DNA of 64,000 nucleotides from Halalkalicoccus sp. CG83 (GCF_037081715.1 NZ_JAZDDH010000001.1:1178001-1242000), one strand, 5' to 3'. Positions 38,717-47,915 are shown, counted from the first letter of the stretch. Numbers and translations are program-made. The notes: generated by a model from the sequence alone, not told the origin.

Positions 38717-38911
38717 CCGGTTCGTCGGTGTCGGTACATCGCCGACTCGTCCGCGGCCCCCGAGGCGTCGGGGCCGATGGCCTTCAGCGCGATCGAACCG
38801 TACCGATCCCGTCGCGTCTCTACCGGCCGGAGCGCGGGCGTCGCCCGTCTCGGAACGTCGACGGACGGGTTAGTACGTGACTCGCCGGACTCCGAGGTCG
38901 CGTGCGTCGGC

Positions 38912-39919
38912 TCACTCGTCGAGATCCACGCGCGGGACGAACGGGCCGAAGTCGGCCGTGCGGCTCGTGATCGTCGCGATGCGAAGCGTGTAGACGAGGA
39001 GGACGACGAACGGGAGGAACACGAACGTCACCGCGGCACCGACGACGACCACGAGCGCAGGCTCTGCGATCGCCTCGATGATCCGGTCGTAGGTCATCAT
39101 GAAGACGCCGCCGCCGAGCAGCGTCGGAAACCCGACGTACAGCAGGAGCTTCGAGAGGTACGCGAGCTCGTGTTGCATGTACAACGTCTTGAACGTCTGG
39201 CGGGCGACGGCCAGGTGGCCGAGCAGCTCGATGAGGTCGTCGAGTGCGTCGTGTGCCTCCTCGGAGAGTTCGTCGCCGTGATCCGCACGGATCGTGCGGG
39301 CGGCGTAGAGATGTGCGCCGTTGAAGTGTCCGAGAACCGACGACAGCGCGTTGAACGTTCCGAAATCAGCGCCTTCGAGCGCATCGTTCACCAGCTCCCC
39401 CTCGCTCTCGACCGCATCGACGAGGTTCTCGGTCAGGGAAACGAGCCGCGTGTCCTCGTTCGGATCGACCGTGGATCGGAACGCCCGGGCGCGGTCGACG
39501 ACGGCGTCCACGATGACCTGAAGGAAGTCGGCCGGCGAGGCCGGACTGATACCGGAGCCGGTCACCGTCTCCACCTGCCGTCGGAACGAGACCATCCCCT
39601 CGAATCGATCCTGGAGGTCGTTCGGCCACCCCATCTCCTGGGAGAGCACGAGCTGGTTGATCGCGAGTACGATCGTGATGAACGGCAGGGTCCCGCCGAC
39701 GATCGCCCCCACGAGCGTCGTCGCGGTCGCGGGATCGGTAACGGGGATGTAGCCGGCGAATCCGATCCCCGTACAGACGGAGAAGACGACGACCGAGAGC
39801 AACGTCGCGAGCGCGAACCGGTTCCCGTCCAGCAGAATCCAACGCTTGATCGGTGATTCACGCAGGCGTTCGTGGACGAGGTCGCTCTGGGGGACCTCCT
39901 CGTCGATGGCTTCGTCCAT
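38912..39919 (-). CDS. four-helix membrane protein, paralogue B of five
   Basis: A 335-residue member of the island family with the same layout: TM1 about 34-55, TM2 about 68-92, long helical cytoplasmic part, then TM3 and TM4 near the C-terminus. Shared motifs are INQLVLSQEMG (87-97), GISPASPADFLQ (123-134), RQTFKTLYMQHEL and the end signature RIATITSRTADFGPFVP. It is more diverged than A, D and E, as is C. A T-rich box (revcomp cattttccc, about 39940-39950) is a possible promoter. Function unknown. Confidence 0.72.
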   Translation of the reverse strand: MDEAIDEEVPQSDLVHERLRESPIKRWILLDGNRFALATLLSVVVFSVCTGIGFAGYIPVTDPATATTLVGAIVGGTLPFITIVLAINQLVLSQEMGWPNDLQDRFEGMVSFRRQVETVTGSGISPASPADFLQVIVDAVVDRARAFRSTVDPNEDTRLVSLTENLVDAVESEGELVNDALEGADFGTFNALSSVLGHFNGAHLYAARTIRADHGDELSEEAHDALDDLIELLGHLAVARQTFKTLYMQHELAYLSKLLLYVGFPTLLGGGVFMMTYDRIIEAIAEPALVVVVGAAVTFVFLPFVVLLVYTLRIATITSRTADFGPFVPRVDLDE

Positions 39920-40015
39920 ACACCGTCTATCGAACGCGGCGGGAAAAATGAGGCTGCCGTGGTTCGGAGGTCCGCCCGCCGATCGGAGCGGTAGTCCCGC
40001 GCTCCGGCGAGCCGC

Positions 40016-41056
40016 TCACTCCTCGCTTTCGCCGTAGGAGACGTCGAACGGCCCCTCCTCGGGATCCTTCTGGGGGAGCATCGGGCCGATCGAGGCCGTC
40101 CTGTGGGCCACCGTCGCCGTCCGGAGGATGTAGGCGGCGAGCAGCGCCAGCGGTGAAACGACGACCGTGATGAGCGCGACGGCGACGAACGGCAACAGGT
40201 CGGGAGCGAGCGAGGAGCCACTGATGTCGGCGTACACCAAGCCGAGCACTATCGCCGAGAGCACCGAGGGCACCCCGCAGTAGAGCGTCTGTCGGGAGAA
40301 CTGGGTGAGTTCGCGCTGGAGATACGTCGTCTTGAACTGTTCCCGGGCGACGTCGAACAGCCGGAGCGCGTCGAGGAGGCGCTCGAAGGCCTCGCTCGTC
40401 TCCTCGGAGAACGAGTCCTCGTATCGGCCGTAGAGATGCCTGCCGGCGTAGATCTGCCAGGCGTCGTTGTAGTTGATCGCGGCCGAAACCGCGTTGAACG
40501 TGCCGAACTCCGTCTCCTTGAGGGTCTCGTGGATCCGTTGGGTACTGTCGTCGATGCCGGCGACGTACTGCGAGACGGCGTCCCGACAGTCCGCGTCGCG
40601 GTTATCGGAGACGCTCTCCTCGAGGTCGTCCGCGCGTTCGTGGATCGTCACGACGATCAGATCGATCAGTCTCGACGGCGAGGCGGGGCTGGCCGGCACC
40701 TTCGCGAGCGACTCTACGTCCTCACGAAAGTCCATCACGCCGTCCAGCTGGTCGCGGGCCTCGCCCGCCGAGCTGAACTCCTGCGAGAGGATCATCTGGT
40801 TGATCGAGACCACCAGCGTGACGAGCGAGAACGTCCCGGCGATCATCCCGCTGGCGACGCGCGTGACCGAGTTGGCGTTCTGGAACGCGATGACGTCGAA
40901 CGCGTTCAGCCCGAGCAGGAGAACGGACACGGCCGCCGTGAGCAGGGCCGCGACGAGCAGCCGGTTGCCGTCGACGATCACCCATTCGAAGACACCGGTC
41001 GACGACTTCTGACCCATGTCGGCGCCGTACGACTCCAGCTCCTCGTCATCGGACAT
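40016..41056 (-). CDS. four-helix membrane protein, paralogue C of five
   Basis: A 346-residue member of the same family. The N-terminus is acidic (MSDDEELESYGAD). It has VVSINQMILSQEFSSAGEAR (TM2 end), VPASPASPSRLIDLI, the FGTFNAVSAAINYNDAWQIY segment, AREQFKTTYLQREL and RTATVAHRTASIGPMLPQ. A box tcttttttcc on the minus strand about 26 bp upstream of ATG 41056 supports the start; a longer frame is less likely. It lies in line with B (97 bp apart) and is divergent from D, with 251 bp between. Confidence 0.72.
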   Translation of the reverse strand: MSDDEELESYGADMGQKSSTGVFEWVIVDGNRLLVAALLTAAVSVLLLGLNAFDVIAFQNANSVTRVASGMIAGTFSLVTLVVSINQMILSQEFSSAGEARDQLDGVMDFREDVESLAKVPASPASPSRLIDLIVVTIHERADDLEESVSDNRDADCRDAVSQYVAGIDDSTQRIHETLKETEFGTFNAVSAAINYNDAWQIYAGRHLYGRYEDSFSEETSEAFERLLDALRLFDVAREQFKTTYLQRELTQFSRQTLYCGVPSVLSAIVLGLVYADISGSSLAPDLLPFVAVALITVVVSPLALLAAYILRTATVAHRTASIGPMLPQKDPEEGPFDVSYGESEE

Positions 41057-41307
41057 AAAAGGCGCTACAGCGGGCAGGCGGAAAAAAGACGGCGTTGCGC
41101 GTTCGTCCGACACGGCGTTCGGAAGCGCAACCCCTACCTCGATCCAGCGGCTGCCGTCTACATGGATAGCGTTCAGCTCCGACCGTGGAACCGCGTGCCG
41201 GCTCGCGGCTTCGCGGCGGGTCGACGCCACGGTAGAGGGATCGCTTCGCCGGCGGGTCGTCCGCATCACGCTCGTCCCCACCGCCTCATCTCGACGCCGG
41301 TGGGACG

Positions 41308-42345
41308 GTGATCGAACCGGATCCGACCGGCTCGACGCTCCAACGCCTCCGGGCGTTCGATCTCGGGCAGTGGACGCTCATGCGGCTCAACCGCTGGGTA
41401 CTCACGGGTGTGATCCTCGTCGTCGTCTTCGCGGGCCTCGTCGGCGGAGCCCGGCTCGGCCTCGATCCGTTCCGGGCGCTGGTCGCGAGCCACGACACGA
41501 TGTGGTGGATCTTCTCGAACTTCATCGGCGCCATCATCACGGGCGTCACGTTGGTCGTGACGCTCAACCAGCTCGTGCTCTCCCAGGAGCTGGGTGCGGT
41601 CGGCGAACAACGAAGCCGGATGAGCGCGTCGATGGACTTCCGACAGACCGTCGAGGACACCATCGACCTCGACGTCAGCCCGCCCGAGCCTGCCTCGTTC
41701 ATGAAGATGCTCGTCGAACGGTCCCGCGCGCAAGCCGAGGAGCTGCGGAACGTCATGGAGGACGAGCGCGACGAGGAGCTCAAGGAGAAGGTCGACGACT
41801 ACGTCGACGACCTCACCGACAACGCCGACACCGTCAGCGAGAAGCTCGACGGCGCGCAGTTCGGGACGTTCGACGTGATCTGGGCGATCTTCCGGTTCAA
41901 CTACTCCTGGAAGATCTTCAGCGCCCGCCAGATAAGAAACCAGCACAGGGACTCCTTCTCCGAGGAGGCCGACCAGAAGTTCGAGGACATGATCGACGTC
42001 CTGAAGCTGTTCGGCCCGGCGCGCGAGCACTTCAAGACGCTCTACTTCCAGTGGGAGCTCGTCAACCTCTCTCGCGCGCTGCTGTACATCTCGGTGCCCG
42101 CGCTGATCATCGTGGGGCTGGTGCTGATGTACCTCGGGCCGAACGCGATGCCCGGGACGTTCCTCGGGATCGATCACCTCGTCTGGGTGGCCGCGGCGGC
42201 CTACACGGTCGGCGTCGCCCCGTTCGTCGTCCTGCTCGCCTACATCCTGCGGATCGGCACGGTCGCCAAACGGACGCTCGCGATGGGGCCGTTCATCCTC
42301 CGGGAGAACGAGCGCGAGGACGACATCGAGTGGTCCGAGACCTGA
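41308..42345 (+). CDS. four-helix membrane protein, paralogue D of five
   Basis: A 345-residue member starting at GTG 41308. TM1 is near MRLNRWVLTGVILVVVFAGL, and TM2 is in GAIITGVTLVVTLNQLVLSQ. The following LGAVGEQRSRM and DVSPPEPASFMK motifs, the GTFDVIWAIFRFNYSWKI segment, AREHFKTLYFQWEL and RTLAMGPFILRENER are nearly identical to E. D and E are a recent tandem pair with A as the next closest relative. Most sequence variation is at the N-terminus and in the TM3-TM4 loop. Confidence 0.75.
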   Translation: MIEPDPTGSTLQRLRAFDLGQWTLMRLNRWVLTGVILVVVFAGLVGGARLGLDPFRALVASHDTMWWIFSNFIGAIITGVTLVVTLNQLVLSQELGAVGEQRSRMSASMDFRQTVEDTIDLDVSPPEPASFMKMLVERSRAQAEELRNVMEDERDEELKEKVDDYVDDLTDNADTVSEKLDGAQFGTFDVIWAIFRFNYSWKIFSARQIRNQHRDSFSEEADQKFEDMIDVLKLFGPAREHFKTLYFQWELVNLSRALLYISVPALIIVGLVLMYLGPNAMPGTFLGIDHLVWVAAAAYTVGVAPFVVLLAYILRIGTVAKRTLAMGPFILRENEREDDIEWSET

Positions 42346-42475
42346 TCGACCGGATCAGTTGACCGGATCGTAGCCGGTGAGCGCGCCGGCGAGCGACGGG
42401 AGGCGCGCTCGATCCCTCGCATCGGGCGGGATCGCGTATCCGCACCCTTTTCCGGGCCTCCTCCCTCCCTCAGTC

Positions 42476-43504
42476 ATGAGTAGCAGCCCCGACGATACGA
42501 TGAGCAAGCGAGCGGAGGGGAGCGGCCTTCGGCTGTGGGTGTTGATGCGGATGAACCGGTACGCCCTCGCGGGGCTGATCATGCTGTGGATGTTCGTCGC
42601 GATCGTGTTGCTCAGCTTCGTCGGGATGAGCCCGTTTCAGGTGCTCGTCCTCCAGGACCCCGACGCCATCCAGACGCTCTTCAGTTCGATGGTCGGGCCG
42701 ATCATCACGGGCGTGACGCTGGTCGCGACGATCGGCCAGCTGGTGCTCTCCCAGGAGCTGGGCGCGGTCGGCGAACAGCGCGAACGGATGGACGATGCCA
42801 TGGATTTCCGCCATGACCTCGAGTCCCGAACCGACATGGGGGTCAGCCCTCCCGAGCCGGCGGCGTTCTTGCGCGAGCTCGTCGCGGGGGTCGAGGACTA
42901 CGCCGAACGGCTTCGTGACGAGATGGAGGACGAACGCGACGAGGAGCTCAAAGAGCGGGTCAACGAGTACGTCGACGCCCTCGACGACCACGCGGAGACC
43001 GTCCGAGAGGAGATCGAGAACACCCAGTTCGGGACGTTCGACGTGATCTGGACCGCACTCGACTTCAACTACTCCTGGAAGATCTTCCAGGCGCGACAGA
43101 TCCGCGACGATCACGCCGACTCGCTGTCCGAGGAGGCCGACCAGGCGCTCGACGACATGATAGTGATGCTGAAGTTCTTCGGACCGGCGCGCGAGCACTT
43201 CAAGACGCTCTACTTCCAGTGGGAGCTGATCAACCTCTCGCGTTCGCTGTTGTACGCCGGCCCGCCGGCGCTCGTGGTCGTCGTCGGAATGCTCATCTAC
43301 CTCGATCCCACCGCGATCGTCGGCTCGATCCTCGGCGTCCAGAACCTCGTGTGGCTGGTGAGCGGGGCGTTCGTGCTCGCCCTCGCCCCGTTCGTGTTGC
43401 TGATCAGTTACGTCCTGCGGATCGCGACGGTCGCCCAGCGCACGCTCGCGATGGGGCCGTTCATCCTCCGGGAGTCGAGCCGGGACGCGGACAGCGACGT
43501 CTGA
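42476..43504 (+). CDS. four-helix membrane protein, paralogue E of five
   Basis: A 342-residue member starting at ATG 42476, 130 bp after D. Shared motifs are TIGQLVLSQELGAVGEQR, GVSPPEPAAFLRELV, MEDERDEELKERVNEYVD (also in D), FGTFDVIWTALDFNYSWKIF, AREHFKTLYFQWELINLSR and RTLAMGPFILRESSR. The conserved, charged cytoplasmic half probably carries the function. The next gene encodes a lipoprotein, not a family member. Confidence 0.75.
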   Translation: MSSSPDDTMSKRAEGSGLRLWVLMRMNRYALAGLIMLWMFVAIVLLSFVGMSPFQVLVLQDPDAIQTLFSSMVGPIITGVTLVATIGQLVLSQELGAVGEQRERMDDAMDFRHDLESRTDMGVSPPEPAAFLRELVAGVEDYAERLRDEMEDERDEELKERVNEYVDALDDHAETVREEIENTQFGTFDVIWTALDFNYSWKIFQARQIRDDHADSLSEEADQALDDMIVMLKFFGPAREHFKTLYFQWELINLSRSLLYAGPPALVVVVGMLIYLDPTAIVGSILGVQNLVWLVSGAFVLALAPFVLLISYVLRIATVAQRTLAMGPFILRESSRDADSDV

Positions 43505-43606
43505 TCCTCGGCGACCGGGCGTCGCCGGCGTCACACTGAAAGCGATAGGGCGTCGAATGATCGACGTGATGACCAGCGCAGTCGCCAACCACGGAGGCCT
43601 GCCGCG

Positions 43607-44110
43607 ATGACCGAGAACGTCCACCCGACCCGCCGCCGGTTTCTCGCGCTGACCGGAGCGGGGGCCACGACCGCGCTCGTGGGCTGTACCGGCAGCAGCG
43701 GCAGCGGGAGCAGCCCGGGGTACCGGAACGGCGAGGTCGACGTCCCGAGCGACGCGACCCCACGCAACGCCGAGGAGACGGCGGCCGCCCAGGCCGCCGC
43801 GGGGACCCAGGCGAACCAGAACGTCTCGGCGATGGACGACCTCGAGATCGCTGACCACGCCTTCGCCTACGAGGACGGCTACACCGGTTCGACCGTGCAA
43901 GGCGTGATCGAGAACACCGGAAACGATCGGATGGACACCGTCGAGGTCCGCGTGCGCGTCTACAACAGCGACGACCAGCAACTCGGCCGCTACGTCGCCA
44001 GCACCGGCGACCTCGGCGGTGGCTCGTCGTGGAGCTTCCAGGTGATCCTCCTCGAGTCACCCGCCGACATCGCGAGCTACGACGTCGCGGTGCTGGGCCT
44101 TCCCGCCTGA
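43607..44110 (+). CDS. FxLYD-domain lipoprotein (Tat-exported)
   Basis: A 167-residue protein. The signal has twin Arg (PTRRRFLALTGAG, residues 8-20) and a lipobox ALVGC with Cys27, so it is probably exported by Tat and lipid-anchored. A Ser/Gly/Ala/Gln linker follows. The C-terminal part (about 75-165) is an FxLYD domain with DLEIADHAFAYEDG, GVIENTGNDRMDTVEVRVRVYN and LGGGSSWSFQV. Its role outside the cell is unknown. Confidence 0.82.
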   Translation: MTENVHPTRRRFLALTGAGATTALVGCTGSSGSGSSPGYRNGEVDVPSDATPRNAEETAAAQAAAGTQANQNVSAMDDLEIADHAFAYEDGYTGSTVQGVIENTGNDRMDTVEVRVRVYNSDDQQLGRYVASTGDLGGGSSWSFQVILLESPADIASYDVAVLGLPA

Positions 44111-44291
44111 TCGTCGTGGCTCGGGAGCGCGCCGCCCGACCGTCGATCGGATCGCCGGCCGTCGTCGACCGGAACGCTTGCCGACACCGGTAGGATAAGA
44201 ACGCCGAGGGAGACAGGACACGCATGAACGTCCGACCGATCGACGACCGAGATCCCGCCGACCGTCCGACGCACCACGAGCGGACGACGGG

Positions 44292-44313
44292 CGGGCCCGG
44301 GTTTCCGGGCCCG
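44292..44313 (+). repeat. strong hairpin before the GCS2-family gene
   Basis: The arms CGGGCCCGG (44292-44300) and CCGGGCCCG (44305-44313) are perfect complements around a GTTT loop. The hairpin ends 13 bp before ATG 44327, so it may affect translation of this gene or end transcription from upstream. No T-tract follows it. Confidence 0.65.
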
Positions 44314-44326
44314 GAGCGCTGAGACG

Positions 44327-45859
44327 ATGGACGACGACTCCGAACTGGTCGAACTGGTTCGCCGAACGCTCGCCGAGACGACCAGACGCGAGTTCGACGA
44401 ACGCGTCGAGACGCAGGCGGCGCGCCTCCGCGAACGAATCGAATCGGGCGCGTTCGACAACCGCGACTTCGCGGTCGGGCTCGAACTCGAGGCGTACGTC
44501 ACCGACCGCCAGGGGAGGCTGGCGAACGCCCCGGAACGTCTCTTCGAGATCGATGGCTGTGCGGGGGAGCTCGGGCGCCACAACGTCGAGGTCAACACCC
44601 CGCCGAACGTCCTCGACGGCATGGGGCTCGACTCGCAACTGCGAGCGCTTCGGGACCGGGTCGACGCGGCACACGAGACGACGCGGGCCGAGGAGCGGAC
44701 GCTCGTCCTCGACGCGATGTGGACGATTCCGCCGGAGGAGGGGACGACGGCGTACCTCTCGGCCACCGAGGAGCACGACGGAGTGCGCATCGCGGCGAAC
44801 ATGAAACCGGCGGTCCGGTACTACGCGCTCGACAACGCCATCCTCGGAGAGCGCGGAGGAACCGTCGACGTCGATCTTCCCGGCGCGAGCGGCTCGTTCC
44901 CCTCGATCCTCGTCGAGTCGCTCACCAGCTCGATGCAGCCACACGTCCAGATCCCGAGCGCCGAACGGTTTCCCGCCCACTACAACGCCGCGATCCGGAC
45001 GATGGGACCGGTTCTCGCGCTCGCGACCAACTCGCCGTTCGCCCCGGCCGATCGCTATCCGGACTGTGACGGCGAGGAGGCGCGTGCGCTGGTCGAGCGA
45101 ACGTACCACGAGCTCCGGATCCCGGTCTTCGAGGGGTCGATCAACGTCGCCGACGAGGGGAAGGTCCGATTCCCGGGCGACGTCGCGTCGGCGGCCGACG
45201 TCGTCGACCGGATCGCCGCCGATCGAACGCAGGCACCGTTCCTCCGGGAGTGGGCCGAGGAGAGCGACGACGCGTACATGGATCGGTTCGCCGAGTTCGA
45301 GCACAAGCGCAGCACCTACTGGCGATGGCTCAGGGGGGTCGTCGGCGGCCGTCCGATCGACGCCGACAACGACGAGCGCTCGCTGCGGATCGAGTACCGC
45401 CCGCTCCCGACCCAACCGAGCGTCGAGGACACCGTCCGCCTGCAGGCGCTGACGGCCGGCCTGATCCGAGGGCTGGTCGCGACCGACCACCCGCTCGCGG
45501 AGCTCGGCTGGGAGGCGACGAAGGCGGGGTTCTACGACGTCGTCCGGGAGGGGCTCGACGCAGAGTTGGTCTGGCTGACCGCCGACGGCGAGCGAACCAG
45601 GGATCCGGAGACGGTCTACGAGGAGCTCTTCGAACTCGCCCGTGCCGGCCTGCGCGAGTCCGGCGTCCCCGAGGAACGTGTCGAACGCCATCTCGATCCC
45701 GTCGAGCGACGCTTCGAGGAGCGAACGACCCCGAGTCGCTGGAAGAAGGCACGAGTTCGCGAGCGGATCGACGACGGCGCGACCCTCCCCGAAGCGATCC
45801 GGGGGATGCAACGCGAGTACATGGAGCGCGCTGGACGGCCGTTCGAGGAGTGGGGATGA
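44327..45859 (+). CDS. glutamate-cysteine ligase family 2 (GCS2) protein, long form
   Basis: A 510-residue protein of the GCS2 family, longer than GshA at 58867 (371 residues). Visible are FAVGLELEAYVTDRQGRLAN (first substrate strand), GRHNVEVNTPPNVLDGMGL, MKPAVRYYALDNAIL, SMQPHVQIPSAERFPAHYNA and TNSPFAPADRYPD, then the LRIEYRPLPTQPSVEDT stretch. The family ligates an amino acid to glutamate's gamma-carboxyl using ATP, but the substrates here are unknown. It is convergent with the dgcA-like gene, only 5 bp apart. Confidence 0.8.
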   Translation: MDDDSELVELVRRTLAETTRREFDERVETQAARLRERIESGAFDNRDFAVGLELEAYVTDRQGRLANAPERLFEIDGCAGELGRHNVEVNTPPNVLDGMGLDSQLRALRDRVDAAHETTRAEERTLVLDAMWTIPPEEGTTAYLSATEEHDGVRIAANMKPAVRYYALDNAILGERGGTVDVDLPGASGSFPSILVESLTSSMQPHVQIPSAERFPAHYNAAIRTMGPVLALATNSPFAPADRYPDCDGEEARALVERTYHELRIPVFEGSINVADEGKVRFPGDVASAADVVDRIAADRTQAPFLREWAEESDDAYMDRFAEFEHKRSTYWRWLRGVVGGRPIDADNDERSLRIEYRPLPTQPSVEDTVRLQALTAGLIRGLVATDHPLAELGWEATKAGFYDVVREGLDAELVWLTADGERTRDPETVYEELFELARAGLRESGVPEERVERHLDPVERRFEERTTPSRWKKARVRERIDDGATLPEAIRGMQREYMERAGRPFEEWG

Positions 45860-45864
45860 ACGGC

Positions 45865-46905
45865 TTATCCATCCGCGTGCGCGCCCGTCCCTGATCGTGA
45901 GCGCTCCGCGAGGTCGATCCGGCCGCCGGGCATCGCGATTCCCTCGTAGGGATCGTCGGCGAGCAGCAACGAGCCGTCGAGGTCCGCGTAGTCAAGCAGC
46001 GGCGCGAGATGGCACGCCGCCGCGATCGAGGCGTTCGACTCGGTCATGCAGCCGAGCATCGTCTCGAGGCCGTGTGCGCGGGCGGTCTCGAGCATCCGCC
46101 GAGCCTCGCGGAGCGAGCCACACTTCATCAGCTTCACGTTCGCGATGTCGGCGATCTCGGCCACTCGGGGGACGTCGGCGAGCGTCACGCAGGACTCGTC
46201 GGCGGCGATCGGCAGCGCCGAGCGTTCGCGGACGAAGCGCATCCCCTCGGGGTTCTCCGCGGGAACGGGCTGTTCGACGAACTCGATTCCGTACTCCGCG
46301 AGTGCTTCGATCTTCCCGACCGCCTCGCGGGGGCTCCAGGCCTCGTTCGCGTCGACCCTAATGGTGGCCTCCGGTGTCTCCGCCCTGACGGCCTCGATGA
46401 TCTCCTCGTCGCGCTCCGTCCCCAGCTTCACCTTCAGCGTCCCGTAGCCGCGCTCTCGCGCGGTGGCGGTCTTCTCGCGCATCTCCTCGGTGTCGGCGAT
46501 CCCGATGGTGTAGGACGTCTCGAGCGTCCGCTCGGGGTCGAACCCCCAGTAGCGATACAGCGGAAGCTCCAGGCGTTTCGTGACGAGGTCGTGCAGCGCG
46601 ATCGAGACCGCACACCGCGCGGCGGGGTTTCGCTCGACCGTCCCGCGCATCCGGCGTTCGATCCGCTCTAAGGAATGGGGATCGCCGACCTCCTCGACCA
46701 CCGCGAGCAGCGACGGGAGCACCGCCTCGACCGTCTCGACGGTCTCGCCGTAGTGTGCGGAGGGTGCCGCCCCGCCGATCCCGACGTGCTCGCCGTCGTC
46801 GACCCGGACGATCACGTTCTCGGCGGTCTCGGTCGTTCCGCGCGCGATGGTGAACGGGAACTCGAGCGGAAGCGAGACGCGCTCGAAGTCCGTCTCGAGC
46901 GTCAC
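45865..46905 (-). CDS. enolase-superfamily racemase/epimerase (dipeptide epimerase / DgcA-like)
   Basis: A 346-residue muconate-lactonizing subgroup enzyme. The catalytic Lys pair is in LKVKLG (Lys158, Lys160), the metal ligands are Asp185 (RVDANEAW), Glu211 (FVEQPV) and Asp236 (AADESC), and the second base is Lys258 (NVKLMKCG). It would be annotated as L-Ala-D/L-Glu epimerase. It overlaps by 4 bp (GTGA) a DUF1611 gene, the same pairing as DgcA/DgcN. DgcA is an N-acetyl-D-glutamate racemase, so that activity is the better guess (inference from context). Confidence 0.82.
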   Translation of the reverse strand: MTLETDFERVSLPLEFPFTIARGTTETAENVIVRVDDGEHVGIGGAAPSAHYGETVETVEAVLPSLLAVVEEVGDPHSLERIERRMRGTVERNPAARCAVSIALHDLVTKRLELPLYRYWGFDPERTLETSYTIGIADTEEMREKTATARERGYGTLKVKLGTERDEEIIEAVRAETPEATIRVDANEAWSPREAVGKIEALAEYGIEFVEQPVPAENPEGMRFVRERSALPIAADESCVTLADVPRVAEIADIANVKLMKCGSLREARRMLETARAHGLETMLGCMTESNASIAAACHLAPLLDYADLDGSLLLADDPYEGIAMPGGRIDLAERSRSGTGAHADG

Positions 46906-47915
46906 AACACGCCCTCGAGGATCTCGTCGGCGTCGAACCGGACGGGGTCGGTCGCCGGCACGCCCAGGTCGTCGGCGTACTGCGAGACGGCGTCGCGGGC
47001 AGCGGGCTCCTCGTAGATCTCCCTCGTGTTCAGCGCGCCCGCCGCGACGCCGGCCTCGTTGACCGGTGCGGCCAGGCCCTCGTAGAGGTCGACGTAGCTC
47101 TCGATCGGCGGGATCGAGAACTCCTCGTAACCGTGGATCTCCTCGCGGCCCGCGGCGTGACAGAGCACCAGCGAGTCGGGCATCGCGCCGTGGAGGATGC
47201 CGCAGGTCACGGCGGAGTAGGCGGGGTGGACGATCGACCCCTGACCCTCGACGAACAGGTAGTCGTGTTCGTCGCCCTTCTCGACGATCATCTCCTCGAC
47301 CGCGCCAGCCGTGAAGTCGCTGATCACGCGATCGATCGGGTTGCCCCAGCCCTCGATCATGATTCCCGTCTGGCCTGTCGGGATCACGGCCGAGTCGATC
47401 CCGCGCTCCTCGGCGGCTCGCTGGAGTTCGAACGAGACGGTCATCTTCCCGACCGAACAGTCGGTCCCCACCGTCAGAACGACCTCGGCGTCGACCTCCC
47501 TCGCCACGCCCCGGCTCACCGCCAGGTCCTCATCGGGCTTGCGGACGTCCCACAGCTCGCAGTCGTTCTCCTCGGCGAGTTCGACGAACTCGGGATCGTC
47601 CTCGAGGAAGTAGTGTAGCCCCGAGATGACGTCACAGCCTCGCGAGAGGGCGTTCTCGACGTCCGCGCGCCAGCTCTCGTCGAGGCCGCCGCCGATGGGA
47701 GCGATCCCGATCAACAGCGCGTCGGCTTCCTCGACGTCCGCCATCCCCTCGACGATGGGGGCGTCGGGGACGTCGGGGACGTGTTCGGCGACGCGATCGC
47801 CGGCCCGATCGCGATCGAGCACGGCCGTCACGTCGTAGTCGCCGTAGCGCAGCACGCCGACGGCGGTCTTCGCGCGGTCCGGGAACTTCTCGTGGGCGAG
47901 GATGGCGACCTGCAT
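46902..47915 (-). CDS. DUF1611 family protein (DgcN-like D-glutamate N-acetyltransferase)
   Basis: A 337-residue protein with an N-terminal Rossmann-like part and a C-terminal P-loop-like domain: TVGTDCSVGKMTV (148-160), IPTGQTGIMIEGWG and DYLFVEGQGSIVHPAYSAVT. DUF1611 members include DgcN, which acetylates D-glutamate before racemisation by DgcA. Here it precedes and overlaps the racemase-like gene, so the two are cotranscribed and translationally coupled. A box gttaac(a) about 25 bp upstream gives a leaderless start at ATG 47915. Confidence 0.8.
   Translation of the reverse strand: MQVAILAHEKFPDRAKTAVGVLRYGDYDVTAVLDRDRAGDRVAEHVPDVPDAPIVEGMADVEEADALLIGIAPIGGGLDESWRADVENALSRGCDVISGLHYFLEDDPEFVELAEENDCELWDVRKPDEDLAVSRGVAREVDAEVVLTVGTDCSVGKMTVSFELQRAAEERGIDSAVIPTGQTGIMIEGWGNPIDRVISDFTAGAVEEMIVEKGDEHDYLFVEGQGSIVHPAYSAVTCGILHGAMPDSLVLCHAAGREEIHGYEEFSIPPIESYVDLYEGLAAPVNEAGVAAGALNTREIYEEPAARDAVSQYADDLGVPATDPVRFDADEILEGVL

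Noticed and set aside
41094-41131. Inverted repeat GTTGCGC/GCGCAAC in the gap between paralogues C and D
   Set aside because: Only a 7-bp stem with a 24-base loop; expected by chance in such GC-rich DNA.
36470-43504. Assignment of the five paralogues to bestrophin or DUF2254 families
   Set aside because: The four-helix layout and the motif after TM2 are loosely similar, but the signature residues of either family are not visible. I left them unnamed.
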